From: an uncultured bacterium
GTDB lineage: Bacteria > Krumholzibacteriota > Krumholzibacteriia > LZORAL124-64-63
NCBI GenBank assembly: GCA_937910695.1
Contig: CALEMW010000129.1
Coordinates: forward strand, 1-39,327
DNA: 39,327 bases
Reading direction: 5' to 3'
The notes below the pieces were generated by a model. The model was not told the DNA's origin and did not search any database. It was given only the letters and a program-made list of their open reading frames with translations. This document shows, one piece after another, positions 1 through 7,678 of the stretch. The position numbers and the translations under genes are program-made. Position 1 is the first letter of the stretch; every line of letters starts with the position of its first letter.

Positions 1-1
1 T

Positions 2-451
2 GACCTCCACCAGCTTCATGATGGGCACCGGGTTCATGAAGTGCATGCCGATGACGTTGCCGGGCCGCTTAGTGCAGGCCGCGATCTTCGTGATGGAGAT
101 GCTCGAGGTGTTCGAGGCCAGGATGGCGTCCGGACCGCAGACCTCGTCCAGCTTCTCGAAGATCGATTTCTTCACCTCGTAGCTCTCGAACACGGCCTCG
201 ACCACCAGGGCCGAGTCGGCGGCCGCCGCCAGGTCGGTGGCGGTCTGCAGCCGCGCCATGGTGGCGTCCTTTTCCTGCTCGGAAATCTTCTCCTTGTTCA
301 CCAGCCGGCCGAGATTCTTGTCGATCGTGCCGATCGCGCGATCGAGAGCCTTCTGGTCGAGGTCGATCAGGGTCACGTCGTGGCCGTTTTGAGCGAAGAC
401 GTGGGCGATGCCGTTGCCCATCGTGCCGCCGCCGATCACCGATACCTTCAT
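2..451 (-). CDS. hbd: 3-hydroxybutyryl-CoA dehydrogenase, N-terminal 150 residues (cut by window edge)
   Basis: NAD-dependent oxidation of 3-hydroxyacyl-CoA to 3-ketoacyl-CoA (or the reverse in butyrate synthesis), in the cytoplasm. Only the NAD-binding half is present; the reading frame runs off the left edge. The protein begins MKVSVIGGGTMGNGIA, a Rossmann GxGxxG loop at residues 7-12, followed by an acidic LIDLD at the end of the second strand. The family's SNTSS segment is at 113-117. The catalytic histidine is His137 in GMHFMNPVP, the signature of this family. The ATG at 451 lies 42 nt after the thiolase stop, so the gene is the third cistron of the acyl-CoA operon. The substrate chain length cannot be read from this half. 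Confidence 0.93.
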   Translation of the reverse strand, partial: MKVSVIGGGTMGNGIAHVFAQNGHDVTLIDLDQKALDRAIGTIDKNLGRLVNKEKISEQEKDATMARLQTATDLAAAADSALVVEAVFESYEVKKSIFEKLDEVCGPDAILASNTSSISITKIAACTKRPGNVIGMHFMNPVPIMKLVEV

Positions 452-467
452 GTTCCGCCTCCCATAT

Positions 468-482
468 CGGCGCTCGGCGCCG
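468..482 (-). other. intercistronic hairpin between thiolase and hbd
   Basis: A perfect 6-bp stem (cggcgc/gcgccg) with a three-base loop sits in the 42-nt gap between the thiolase stop and the hbd start. It has no U tract, so it is more likely an mRNA stability or translation element than a terminator. Confidence 0.4.
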
Positions 483-493
483 GTGGTTCCGAG

Positions 494-1681
494 TTAGGGC
501 CTGCGCACGACCATCGCCACGGCGTCGCCGCCGCCCAGGCACAGCGCCACGAGTCCCAGCTTGGCGCCGCGGTCCTCCATGGCATGGAGCAGGGTCACCA
601 GGCACCGCGTCCCCGAAGCCCCGATGGGATGTCCCAGAGCCACGGCGCCGCCGTGCACGTTCACTTTGTCGGGGTCGAGGCCGAGCTCCGCGGTCACAGC
701 CACGGCCTGGGCCGCGAAGGCCTCGTTCAGTTCGATCACCTCGAAGTCGCCGAGACCGACGCCGGCCTTTTCGGCCACGTTGCGCACGGCGCCCACCGGC
801 GCCATCATCACCCACTCGGGATCGACCGGTCCGGTGCCGTAGGCTTCGATCACCGCTCGTATGGTCAGCCCGTTCTCCAGGGCGAAGTCCTCGCGACAGA
901 CAAGCACGGCGGCGGCGCCGTCGTTGATGGTCGAAGCGTTGCCCGCGGTCACCGAGCCGCCGTCCCGCTTGAAGGCGGGGCGCAGCTTGCCCAGGCCCTC
1001 GGCGGTCGTATCCGCCCGGGGACCTTCGTCTGCGTCGACGACGAGCGGGTCACCCTTGCGCTGCGGCACTTCCACAGGCACGAGTTCGCGGTCGAACTTG
1101 CCGGCGGCGGCGGCGGCCGCCGCCTTGCGGTGGCTGTCCGCTGCAAAAGCATCCTGCCGTGCGCGGTCGACGGCGTACTTCTCTACGACGAGCTCTGCGG
1201 TCATGCCCATGTGGAAATCGTTGTAAACGTCCCACAGCCCGTCGTGGACCATGAGGTCGGTCACCTGACGATGGCCGAGACGCATGCCGTCGCGGGCGTC
1301 GAACATGGCGTAGGGGATCTGCGACATGTTCTCCATGCCGCCGGCGATGGCGCAGCGGATGTCGCCGGCCTTGATGGCCTGGGCCGCGCACATGACCGAG
1401 CGCAGTCCCGAGCCGCAGACCTTGTTGATCGTCATGGCGCTCACGCTGCTCGGTACACCGCCCCAGATGGCGGCCTGGCGGGCTGGGTTCTGCCCCAAGC
1501 CGGCCTGGACGACGCTGCCCATGATCACTTCATCGACGAGGTTCGGGTCCAGGCCGGAACGCTCCAGCACGGCCTTGACGACCACAGCCCCCAACTTCGA
1601 GGCCTTGATCGACGAGAGCCCCCCCTGGAACCGCCCGATCGGGGTACGGACCGCTTCACAGATCACCACACGTTCACTCAT
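494..1681 (-). CDS. acetyl-CoA acetyltransferase (thiolase)
   Basis: Condenses or cleaves acetyl-CoA/acetoacetyl-CoA in the cytoplasm; 395 aa, the normal length for the family. The acyl-accepting cysteine is Cys89 in NKVCGSG. The catalytic histidine is His351 in GHPIGASG, and the second active-site cysteine is Cys381 in CLGGGDAVA. The last motif reads CLGGG-D-A where many family members have CIGGGMG, a mild variation. A GTG at 1699 also opens the frame, but the ATG at 1681 has a GGGAGGA ribosome-binding site 6-7 nt upstream and starts at the family's usual N-terminus ([15 protein letters not shown]). It lies between the acyl-CoA dehydrogenase and hbd genes in one operon. Whether it is biosynthetic or degradative is not clear from sequence. 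Confidence 0.95.
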   Translation of the reverse strand: MSERVVICEAVRTPIGRFQGGLSSIKASKLGAVVVKAVLERSGLDPNLVDEVIMGSVVQAGLGQNPARQAAIWGGVPSSVSAMTINKVCGSGLRSVMCAAQAIKAGDIRCAIAGGMENMSQIPYAMFDARDGMRLGHRQVTDLMVHDGLWDVYNDFHMGMTAELVVEKYAVDRARQDAFAADSHRKAAAAAAAGKFDRELVPVEVPQRKGDPLVVDADEGPRADTTAEGLGKLRPAFKRDGGSVTAGNASTINDGAAAVLVCREDFALENGLTIRAVIEAYGTGPVDPEWVMMAPVGAVRNVAEKAGVGLGDFEVIELNEAFAAQAVAVTAELGLDPDKVNVHGGAVALGHPIGASGTRCLVTLLHAMEDRGAKLGLVALCLGGGDAVAMVVRRP

Positions 1682-1697
1682 CGGAATCCTCCCTCGC

Positions 1698-1716
1698 ACG
1701 ACGCCTGCGGCGTCGT
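1698..1716 (-). other. intercistronic hairpin directly after the acyl-CoA dehydrogenase stop
   Basis: A perfect 8-bp stem (acgacgcc/ggcgtcgt) with a TGC loop occupies the space between the acyl-CoA dehydrogenase stop and the thiolase ribosome-binding site. With no U tract downstream, it looks like a processing or stability hairpin, or a partial attenuator. Confidence 0.5.
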
Positions 1717-2856
1717 TTAGTCGGCAAACACGTTCCGCCCGATCACCATCCTCTGGATCTCACTGGTCCCCTCACCGATCGTACAGAGCTTGGCGTCGCG
1801 GTAGAACCGCTCCACGGGGTACTCGCGGCAGAATCCGTAGCCGCCGAGAACCTGGATCGCCTTGTAGGTCACCCGCATGGCGGCTTCACTGGCGAAGAGC
1901 TTGGCCTTGGCGGCCATGTCGCCGTAATCCTCGCCGGCGTCCTTGAGGCGGGCGGCCTCGTACGTGAGCAGGCGGGCGGCCTCCAGTTCGGTGCTCATGT
2001 CCGCGAACATGAACTGCACGGCCTGCTGGGTCGCGATGGGCTTGCGGAACTGGATGCGGGTCTTGGCATAGTCTCGAGCCGAAGCGAAAGCGCCTTCGCC
2101 CAACCCTAGCGCCAGCGCCGCGATGGAGATGCGGCCGCCGTCGAGGGTCTCGAGGAACGCCTTGAAGCCGTCCCCTTCTTGCCCGAGCATGGCGTCGGCC
2201 GGCACGCGCACGTCCACAAGGGTCAGCGGCGCCGTGTCGGACGCCCGCATGCCCAGCTTGTCTTCCTTCTTCTCGACGGTGAAGCCTGGGGAGCCGACAG
2301 GAACGATGAAGGCACTGATGCCCGAGCTGCCCTCGGCTGCAGGATCGGTCTTGGCGGTGATGATCACGGCCCCGGCGTAATGCGCGTTGGTGATCCACTG
2401 CTTGTTGCCGTTGAGGACCCAATGATCGCCGTCCCTGACGGCGGTCGTTTTGGTGCCGCCGGCGTCGCTCCCGGCGCCCGGCTCGGTCAGTCCGAAGGAG
2501 ATGAGAAACTCGCCGGCCGCGGCGGGTTTGAGCCACCGCTCCTTCTGCTCCGGCGTGCCGAACTTCGCCAACGGCGCACAACCCAGGCTGTTGTGGGCGG
2601 CGACGGTCAGGCCGTGGCTGCCGCACACTTTCGAGAGTTCTTCGACGACCAGCACGTAACTCATGGTGTCGGCGCCGACGCCGCCGTCCTCGGCGGGTAC
2701 CTGAAGGCCCAACAGACCCAAAGCCCCCATCTCCTTGACGGTGGCCTCGGGAAACTCGCCGCTCTCGTCGATCGCGGCAGCGATGGGCGCCACCTTGGAG
2801 CGGGCGAAATCCCGTGTCATATCGCGGATCATGGTCTGGTTTTCGTTGAGCTTCAT
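1717..2856 (-). CDS. acyl-CoA dehydrogenase (short/medium-chain, butyryl-CoA type)
   Basis: FAD enzyme introducing a 2,3-trans double bond into acyl-CoA and passing electrons to an electron-transfer flavoprotein. The 379-aa protein has the full three-part ACAD fold: helical N-terminus, middle beta domain (LTEPGAGSDA near 123-132; KQWITNA, flavin contact), and C-terminal helices with RIQFRKPIATQQAVQF. The catalytic base is Glu362 in GEGTSEIQR, the position used by short-chain and butyryl-CoA dehydrogenases. The ATG at 2856 has a GGGGAG site upstream. It is the first gene of the operon with thiolase and hbd; no etfAB is seen nearby. Chain-length preference is inferred only from similarity to the butyryl-CoA dehydrogenase pattern. 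Confidence 0.95.
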   Translation of the reverse strand: MKLNENQTMIRDMTRDFARSKVAPIAAAIDESGEFPEATVKEMGALGLLGLQVPAEDGGVGADTMSYVLVVEELSKVCGSHGLTVAAHNSLGCAPLAKFGTPEQKERWLKPAAAGEFLISFGLTEPGAGSDAGGTKTTAVRDGDHWVLNGNKQWITNAHYAGAVIITAKTDPAAEGSSGISAFIVPVGSPGFTVEKKEDKLGMRASDTAPLTLVDVRVPADAMLGQEGDGFKAFLETLDGGRISIAALALGLGEGAFASARDYAKTRIQFRKPIATQQAVQFMFADMSTELEAARLLTYEAARLKDAGEDYGDMAAKAKLFASEAAMRVTYKAIQVLGGYGFCREYPVERFYRDAKLCTIGEGTSEIQRMVIGRNVFAD

Positions 2857-2887
2857 CGGAACTCCCCGGGCGGACGGTCCGCAACAG

Positions 2888-2952
2888 GACCTCCGAATCT
2901 TGGCTGGACAGGAGCAATGCAGGGGGGCCGACCCCGACCATCTGCGGAGGTC
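2888..2952 (-). other. long-range inverted repeat in the leader of the acyl-CoA operon
   Basis: GACCTCCG at 2888-2895 and CGGAGGTC at 2945-2952 are perfect complements separated by 49 nt, upstream of the acyl-CoA dehydrogenase start. They could close a leader stem-loop. Otherwise I see no gene between 2857 and 3034, and no convincing promoter. Confidence 0.3.
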
Positions 2953-3034
2953 GTCACATGATCCAACAGATTAAGGGAAGCGGTGTGGTTTGAAAAGATA
3001 TTCCTGGAAAGATGCTGAGATTGCATACAGATAC

Positions 3035-3073
3035 GGGAGTACGCCGATCCAACTTCTGGGTCGGCGTACTCCC
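3035..3073 (-). terminator. strong hairpin after the lamin-tail gene (probable terminator)
   Basis: A 16-bp stem with one G-U pair (3035-3050 with 3058-3073) and a 7-base loop lies 11 nt after the stop of the lamin-tail gene. It has no clear U tract on the minus strand, so termination is inferred from stem strength and position. It also insulates the acyl-CoA operon from the gene upstream. Confidence 0.7.
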
Positions 3074-3084
3074 CTCGGGACTGC

Positions 3085-3747
3085 TCAACGCCAGAGCGTC
3101 TTGATCTCTCCCCAGGTCTGTTCCTGAGAAGCGACGAGACCCTCGCACACGTTCACAGCGCCGGGCGTGGGCGGGCAGCCCGTCCCAACGGGGTCCAGAG
3201 TGCCAGCATAGGGATTCAAGCCGTCGCACAGGACCCACTCCCCCTCGACGCGGGCGATCGAGCGGTCGTCATCGGCGGCGTGATCGGGGTACGGCGCCAG
3301 ATCCACCAGGGCAGATGAAGGATCCTGGGGGTGGCCCAGATAGAGTTGGATAAGATCCCCCGCATTGTTCAGGCTCAACCCGCTGGTGCTCAGGCCTTCT
3401 GCCGTCTGCCACATCACCGCGTCGGTGCCCGTGAACAGAGCCGTTGCGCCCGGTGCCAGATCCCCCGACAGGCGGAGATGGGGTTCCTCGCCCAGGGCGT
3501 CGCGCAGATAGTATGCGGCCAGATCCACTGTCTCGGGACCGGTGTTGACGATTTCGATCCACTCGTCGCCACGGCTGTCCACCGAACCGTCGCCATCCCA
3601 ATCGCTGGCAGGGTCGCCGCACAGCTCGGAGATGAGGACCTCCGCATCGGCCTCTCCGATCAGCCAGAGAGGAGTGCTCAACAAAGTCATCATCAGCACC
3701 AGCAGGAAAAACTTCCGTCCAGCATCGGTATCCCAGGGCAGCATCAT
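3085..3747 (-). CDS. secreted lamin-tail-domain (LTD) protein
   Basis: Predicted exported protein of 220 aa. The first ~34 residues form a signal peptide (RKFFLLVLMMTLLSTPLWL core, likely cut after ADA). An LTD-type beta-sandwich follows: EVLISELCGDP, then WIEIVNTGPETVDLAAYYL, then LAPGATALFTG. An acidic DWDGDGSVDS stretch inside resembles a calcium-binding loop. The end is Pro- and Cys-containing and closes with a short aromatic/basic tail, TWGEIKTLWR. The ATG at 3747 has a GAGGAG site at proper spacing; the frame is open further upstream to 3849 but without a good site. It is a lone gene divergent from the oxidoreductase gene. Function is unknown; LTD proteins are usually cell-surface or secreted. 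Confidence 0.8.
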   Translation of the reverse strand: MMLPWDTDAGRKFFLLVLMMTLLSTPLWLIGEADAEVLISELCGDPASDWDGDGSVDSRGDEWIEIVNTGPETVDLAAYYLRDALGEEPHLRLSGDLAPGATALFTGTDAVMWQTAEGLSTSGLSLNNAGDLIQLYLGHPQDPSSALVDLAPYPDHAADDDRSIARVEGEWVLCDGLNPYAGTLDPVGTGCPPTPGAVNVCEGLVASQEQTWGEIKTLWR

Positions 3748-3820
3748 TCCGGTCTCCTCTCGCAGGTCCATCTCGTCGGGGAGGTCGGACCGGATGAGCC
3801 AGAACAGTGCCGGTCGACGG

Positions 3821-3849
3821 CTGACGACGCCGACGGTACGTGATACCAT
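3821..3849 (+). promoter_or_regulatory. candidate promoter of the Gfo/Idh/MocA gene
   Basis: A -35-like CTGACG (3821-3826), a 17-nt spacer and a -10-like TACCAT (3844-3849), preceded by TG in the extended -10 position, lie 36 nt before the ATG at 3885. The -10 resembles the TACCTT of the rplM promoter in this window. Confidence 0.45.
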
Positions 3850-3884
3850 GCCTGCCTTGGAGCAAGAACCAACCGGAGGAAGAG

Positions 3885-4862
3885 ATGACGCCCCTGCGCA
3901 TTGCCGTGATCGGCGCCGGAACCCACGGCGCCCGCTACATGAAACACATCGTCGAAGACACCGATGGAATGGTGCTGACGGCCTGCAGCCGTCGCCACCC
4001 CGAAGCGGTGGCCGAAACGGCCGCCCGCTGGAATTGCCGTCCCCATACCGACGCGCATGAAGCGATCCTGTCCCCCGACGTGGACGCCTTGATCATCGTC
4101 ACACCGCCATCGACCCATCATGAACTCGCCACCGCCGCCCTCGACGCCGGCAAGGCCGTGCTTCTGGAGAAACCGGCGACCGGCACCCTCGCCGAAGCAA
4201 GGGACCTGGCCGAACGCGCCCAACATCCCGGCGCCCCGACGCTGATGATCGCCCAGACTCTGCGCTGGAATCCCGTGCTGCTTCGGGCCCGGGAGCTGTG
4301 GTCCTCCTTGGGCACCGTCCGTCACCTCCGGATCGCCCAACGTCTCGAACCCACGGTCCTGCCTTGGCAGAGCGAAGCCTCACAAACCATAGGCGGGTCG
4401 GTGCTGCTGACCGGCGTGCATCTCTTCGATACCGTGCGCTTCTTGACCGGATGCGAATTCGTGGCCGTCGATGCAAGGCAGGAGAGGTTCCATAATCCGG
4501 CCGTCGAGGATTTCTTCCTCGCCCGGGCCCGCCTCGACGACGACACCTGGGTGTCCCTGGAGGTCAGCAAGTACGGCGCGTTCCGCGGTTGTCAGCTCGA
4601 GGCCGTAGGAGACAAGGGACAGCTGCTGGCCGAATACTACTTCGGCGGGCTCAAGGTCAACCGTGGACGTGAAACACAGATCGAAGACATCGACGCCATG
4701 GCGCCCACGTTGCCGGCCGTATTGGCCGACTGGCGCGACGCCGTCCTGAACAAAAGCACGCCGCCGGTGACGATCACCGACGGCGTCCGAACCATGGAGA
4801 TGGTCGAGGCCTGCTACATGTCTCACCGGTCCGGTCGACCGATCAACATCGGCTCGTTATAG
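3885..4862 (+). CDS. Gfo/Idh/MocA-family NAD(P)-dependent oxidoreductase
   Basis: Predicted sugar, inositol or related polyol oxidoreductase of 325 aa. The N-terminal Rossmann domain has IAVIGAGTHGARYM (GxGxxG at 10-15). The family signature EKP is at 95-97 (VLLEKPATGTLAEA), and its lysine is part of the active site. The C-terminal alpha/beta sheet domain includes GGSVLLTGVHLFDTVRFLTG, whose histidine is the usual catalytic/substrate residue. The start at 3885 has a GGAGGA site 4 nt upstream. The gene is single, divergent from the lamin-tail gene and convergent with marR, overlapping its end by 6 nt. The substrate cannot be predicted from sequence. Confidence 0.9.
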   Translation: MTPLRIAVIGAGTHGARYMKHIVEDTDGMVLTACSRRHPEAVAETAARWNCRPHTDAHEAILSPDVDALIIVTPPSTHHELATAALDAGKAVLLEKPATGTLAEARDLAERAQHPGAPTLMIAQTLRWNPVLLRARELWSSLGTVRHLRIAQRLEPTVLPWQSEASQTIGGSVLLTGVHLFDTVRFLTGCEFVAVDARQERFHNPAVEDFFLARARLDDDTWVSLEVSKYGAFRGCQLEAVGDKGQLLAEYYFGGLKVNRGRETQIEDIDAMAPTLPAVLADWRDAVLNKSTPPVTITDGVRTMEMVEACYMSHRSGRPINIGSL

Positions 4863-5282
4863 TTCGCCCAGAAGATCACGAACGATCTTGAGATCCCGTG
4901 ACGTCATTCCGCCCAACACCTGTTCATGCAGAGCGCGGATGGGTTCGTCCATGCGAGCGAGCAGATCGAGACCAGAAGCGGTCACGACGACCTTCACGAC
5001 CCTTCGGTCGTCCGCATCGGTCCGCCGTTCCGCCAACCCCGCCGTCACCAACCGGTCCACCAGACGCGTGATGTCGGGCACCTTGCTGATCATATCGTCG
5101 GCGATGCGCTGACTCCGCTGACCGTCGGGCCCGGCTCCGCGCAGAATGCGCAGGACGTTGTACTGCGTCCCGGTGATCCCCCAGGTTTTCATGAACGCAG
5201 CTACCGCACGGTTCAGCCTGTCATTGGCCGTCACCAGAGCGACGAATGTGCTTTCGAGCAACTGTCTGCGTTGGACGCTCAT
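4857..5282 (-). CDS. MarR-family transcriptional regulator
   Basis: Winged helix-turn-helix dimeric regulator, 141 aa. The recognition region is around 55-82 (QRIADDMISKVPDITRLVDR), and the wing carries the family's DxDDRR motif at 89-94 followed by beta strands. The ATG at 5282 overlaps the nitroreductase stop (ATGA), so it is translated by coupling; an upstream TTG at 5324 is less likely. It is the last gene of pirin-nitroreductase-marR, and a palindrome at 6641-6660 in the operon promoter is its likely operator. Autoregulation in response to an oxidant, quinone or aromatic compound is inferred from the neighbours. The gene end overlaps the oxidoreductase gene convergently by 6 nt. Confidence 0.88.
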   Translation of the reverse strand: MSVQRRQLLESTFVALVTANDRLNRAVAAFMKTWGITGTQYNVLRILRGAGPDGQRSQRIADDMISKVPDITRLVDRLVTAGLAERRTDADDRRVVKVVVTASGLDLLARMDEPIRALHEQVLGGMTSRDLKIVRDLLGEL

Positions 5283-5893
5283 ACCGGATCGGCGGCGGCG
5301 AAAGAATGACCGTTCTCCCAGCAACCGCTGAAGACCAGGTCGGCGAGGGCACGTCTGCTGCGTGGAGACATGTCCCGATTCCGCAATTCGTCGGGAAGCG
5401 ACACCGGATCGACCAGCCGGCCCAAGGCGATGCCCGTCACCACCTCAGCAGCGGCCGGCACGCCGTAGATTTCACGGGCGAGGTCGGGAAGAACGCCTCC
5501 CATCTGGTGGACGACCAGCCCCCGGGCGGTGGCTTCCGCACACAGGTTGCCGACCGCCAAGCCCAGATCATAACGGGCCGAAGTGTTGGGCTTGCCGTTG
5601 CGGGCAAAAGTCGTGGCGACAGCCGTCAGCACCAGGGCCGACGCGTTCTTCGCCCAGACTTGGTTGCCTTCGACCAGACAGCTCAGCATGGTAGCGAAGG
5701 CCTCGCCGTCGCTCCGCGGTGCGACCAGAAAACGCCAGGGCTGCTCGTTGAAGGCCGAAGGCGCCCACCTCGCCGCCTCGAACAAAGCGGCCAGGGTCGA
5801 GGGACCGATGAGGCTCCGGTCGAAGCCGACGGGGCTCCAGCGTTCTGCCAGCACATCGTGGATCGGTACGCTTGTCGAAGCTCTGCGGGTCAT
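5279..5893 (-). CDS. nitroreductase-family FMN oxidoreductase
   Basis: FMN-dependent NAD(P)H oxidoreductase of the nitroreductase fold, 204 aa. ARWAPSAFNEQPW at 41-53 is the N-terminal FMN-binding segment. A middle dimer-swapped helical region follows, and the C-terminal GIALGRLVDP matches the second flavin-contact strand. The ATG at 5893 has AGAGGAGG upstream; this site overlaps the pirin stop codon region (10-nt gap). The gene is coupled to marR by an ATGA overlap. Together with pirin (quercetinase-like) and MarR it suggests a small quinone, nitro- or flavonoid-stress operon. The true substrate is unknown. Confidence 0.88.
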   Translation of the reverse strand: MTRRASTSVPIHDVLAERWSPVGFDRSLIGPSTLAALFEAARWAPSAFNEQPWRFLVAPRSDGEAFATMLSCLVEGNQVWAKNASALVLTAVATTFARNGKPNTSARYDLGLAVGNLCAEATARGLVVHQMGGVLPDLAREIYGVPAAAEVVTGIALGRLVDPVSLPDELRNRDMSPRSRRALADLVFSGCWENGHSFAAADPV

Positions 5894-5903
5894 GAGTCCT
5901 CCT

Positions 5904-6599
5904 CTAGGCCATGTCGATGGCCACGATTTCTGCTGCTGTCCGAGCTGTGAGGGTCAACACCTGTTCACCTGAAACGGCGGCGCCGTCTCCGGCCGTCAAC
6001 GGGATACCATGGACTTCCACGTCACCAGCCACGACATGGAGCCAGAGATGTCGATCCTCCATCTCCAGATCCACCATACTGCCGGCATCGAGCCTGGTCG
6101 CAAGGAAGCGGGCATCCTGGTGGATGTCCAGGGCGCGGCCGGGAGCACCGGGCGCGACCAGTTGAGCCCAGCGTCCCCTCAGCTCCTGATCGTCGACGGC
6201 CCGTTGCTCATAGGAAGGCGTGATCCCCATCCGCTCGGGCAGGATCCAGATCTGCAGCAGGTGGATGCCTGCGGTCTGCGAGGCGTTCACTTCACTGTGG
6301 GTGATCCCGGAGCCGGCGCTCATGCGTTGGATCTCCCCCGCCCTGAGAACTTCGCCGTTGCCCATGCTGTCGCGATGCTCGAGGGCGCCGTCGATCACCC
6401 AGGTCACGATCTCCATGTCGCGGTGGGGATGGGTGCCGAAACCGCCGCCGGGGGCGATACGGTCCTCGTTGAGAACACGGAGGGTTTGGAATCCCATGTG
6501 CGCGGGATCGTGGAAGTCGGCGAATGAGAATGTGTGGCGGGCGTCGAGCCATCCGTGGTCGGCATGGCCCCGTTCGCGGTCGTAGCGGGGCGTGATCAT
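5904..6599 (-). CDS. pirin-family protein, YhhW-like (quercetin 2,3-dioxygenase type)
   Basis: Bicupin of 231 aa closely resembling E. coli YhhW in its opening (ERGHADHGWLDARHTFSF) and in the metal site. The four expected ligands are all present: His57 and His59 in THPHRDME, His101 and Glu103 in THSEVN. YhhW-type pirins bind iron or another divalent metal and can open the flavonol quercetin; the physiological substrate is usually unknown. The ATG at 6599 has AAGGGAGAG upstream. It is the first gene of a three-gene operon with nitroreductase and marR, and the palindromic operator lies 42-61 nt before its start. Confidence 0.92.
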   Translation of the reverse strand: MITPRYDRERGHADHGWLDARHTFSFADFHDPAHMGFQTLRVLNEDRIAPGGGFGTHPHRDMEIVTWVIDGALEHRDSMGNGEVLRAGEIQRMSAGSGITHSEVNASQTAGIHLLQIWILPERMGITPSYEQRAVDDQELRGRWAQLVAPGAPGRALDIHQDARFLATRLDAGSMVDLEMEDRHLWLHVVAGDVEVHGIPLTAGDGAAVSGEQVLTLTARTAAEIVAIDMA

Positions 6600-6625
6600 C
6601 GGTCTCTCCCTTCGTCATGATCGAC

Positions 6626-6653
6626 AATCTACCCACAACGATACTTGTTGCAA
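6626..6653 (-). promoter_or_regulatory. candidate promoter of the pirin-nitroreductase-marR operon
   Basis: Read on the minus strand: -35-like TTGCAA (6648-6653), a 16-nt spacer and -10-like TAGATT (6626-6631), ending 27 nt before the pirin ATG. The -35 hexamer is the exact centre of the palindromic operator, a layout that would let a bound MarR dimer exclude RNA polymerase. Confidence 0.5.
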
Positions 6654-6660
6654 CAAATAT
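6641..6660. promoter_or_regulatory. palindromic operator, likely MarR binding site
   Basis: TTGTTGCAACAA at 6645-6656 is a perfect 12-bp palindrome. It extends to 20 bp (6641-6660) with a single mismatched pair. TTG-N-CAA palindromes of this size are typical MarR-family operators. It sits in the 77-bp gap between meaB and the operon that ends with the marR gene. Confidence 0.7.
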
Positions 6661-6676
6661 TATCCCAAATAAGAGA

Positions 6677-7678
6677 TCATGAGGTCTCATGCTCGGCCAG
6701 CAGGCGCCGTGCGGCGAGGGTGACCGGCATCGTGCCGCCACGGACAGCCTCTTCGAGTTCGGGCAGCAGGGCTCGCACCGCCGGGTCGTCGCGAAGCCCC
6801 CGCAGCAGGCTGTCCTCCACCAGTGCCCACATCCAACGCAGTTGCTGTTCGCGACGCCGCCGAGCGAGTTCGCCGTTGGCGGTCATCACGGAGCGGTGAT
6901 CTTCGAGAGCTGCCCAGAGTTCGTCGAGGCGCAGCTCGTGGAGAGCGCTGATGGTGTGGACCGGCACCGTCCATTCGGGGTGCAGCGGGCGCATGTAGTG
7001 CAGGGCTTGCCGCAGCTCCGCTGCCGCGCGCTCGGCTCGTCCGACACCGTCGCCGTCGGCCTTGTTGACCGCCAGCACGTCGGCCAGCTCCATCACGCCG
7101 CGCTTGATGCCCTGCAGTTCGTCGCCGGCACCGGCCAGGGTCAGCAGCAGGAACACATCGACCATCTCGGCGACGACCGTTTCACTTTGGCCCACCCCCA
7201 CCGTTTCGACGAGCACGACGTCGTAGCCGGCCGCCTCGCACAGCAGCATGGTCTCGCGGGTCTTGCGGGCCACGCCGCCGAGGGTGCGGGCGCTCGGCGA
7301 GGGACGGATGAAGGCATTCGGGTCGACGCCGAGGCGGCCCATGCGGGTCTTGTCGCCCAGAATGCTGCCGCCCGTCAAACGGCTCGACGGGTCGATGGCC
7401 ATGACGGCCACTTGATGGCCGTCCGCGGTCAGCATGGTGCCCAGAGCATCGATGAAGGTGCTTTTACCGGCACCCGGCACACCGGTGATCCCCACACGCC
7501 GAGCGTGTCCTGTCCTCGGCAACAGAGCGGACAGGAGATCCTGGGCCAGGACCTGGTGGTCGGGACGCGAGCTCTCGATCAAGGTGATGGCGCGGCCCAG
7601 CACGGCGCGGTCGCACGCGACAACGCCGTCGACGAAATCATCGAGGGTCAGACCGAAGGCGTTGGCGACGTCGCTCAC
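6677..7678 (-). CDS. meaB: MeaB/ArgK-type GTPase, methylmalonyl-CoA mutase chaperone
   Basis: G3E P-loop GTPase that loads and protects the adenosylcobalamin cofactor of methylmalonyl-CoA mutase; 333 aa. Walker A is GVPGAGKS at 66-73. The [21 protein letters not shown] segment (Walker B and the family's DPSS signature), ETVGVGQSE (switch region) and VNKADGDG (guanine specificity NKxD) are all present. The start is a GTG at 7678 that overlaps the mutase stop (GTGA), with GGAGGAGG inside the mutase 3' end. It directly follows the mutase subunits, the usual arrangement. A 77-nt gap containing a promoter and operator separates it from the pirin operon. Confidence 0.96.
   Translation of the reverse strand: MSDVANAFGLTLDDFVDGVVACDRAVLGRAITLIESSRPDHQVLAQDLLSALLPRTGHARRVGITGVPGAGKSTFIDALGTMLTADGHQVAVMAIDPSSRLTGGSILGDKTRMGRLGVDPNAFIRPSPSARTLGGVARKTRETMLLCEAAGYDVVLVETVGVGQSETVVAEMVDVFLLLTLAGAGDELQGIKRGVMELADVLAVNKADGDGVGRAERAAAELRQALHYMRPLHPEWTVPVHTISALHELRLDELWAALEDHRSVMTANGELARRRREQQLRWMWALVEDSLLRGLRDDPAVRALLPELEEAVRGGTMPVTLAARRLLAEHETS

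Noticed and set aside
494..1699. GTG at 1699 as thiolase start
   Set aside because: The ATG at 1681 has a clear GGGAGGA site and gives the family N-terminus; the extra residues lie over the intercistronic hairpin.
41..1720. Long plus-strand ORF of 559 codons across the thiolase region
   Set aside because: It is the antisense shadow of the thiolase and hbd genes; it shows no domain and has His/Arg/Gly-rich composition typical of GC-rich reverse frames.
2857..3034. A promoter for the acyl-CoA operon (TTTCAA / TAATCT pair)
   Set aside because: Too few consensus matches to separate from chance.
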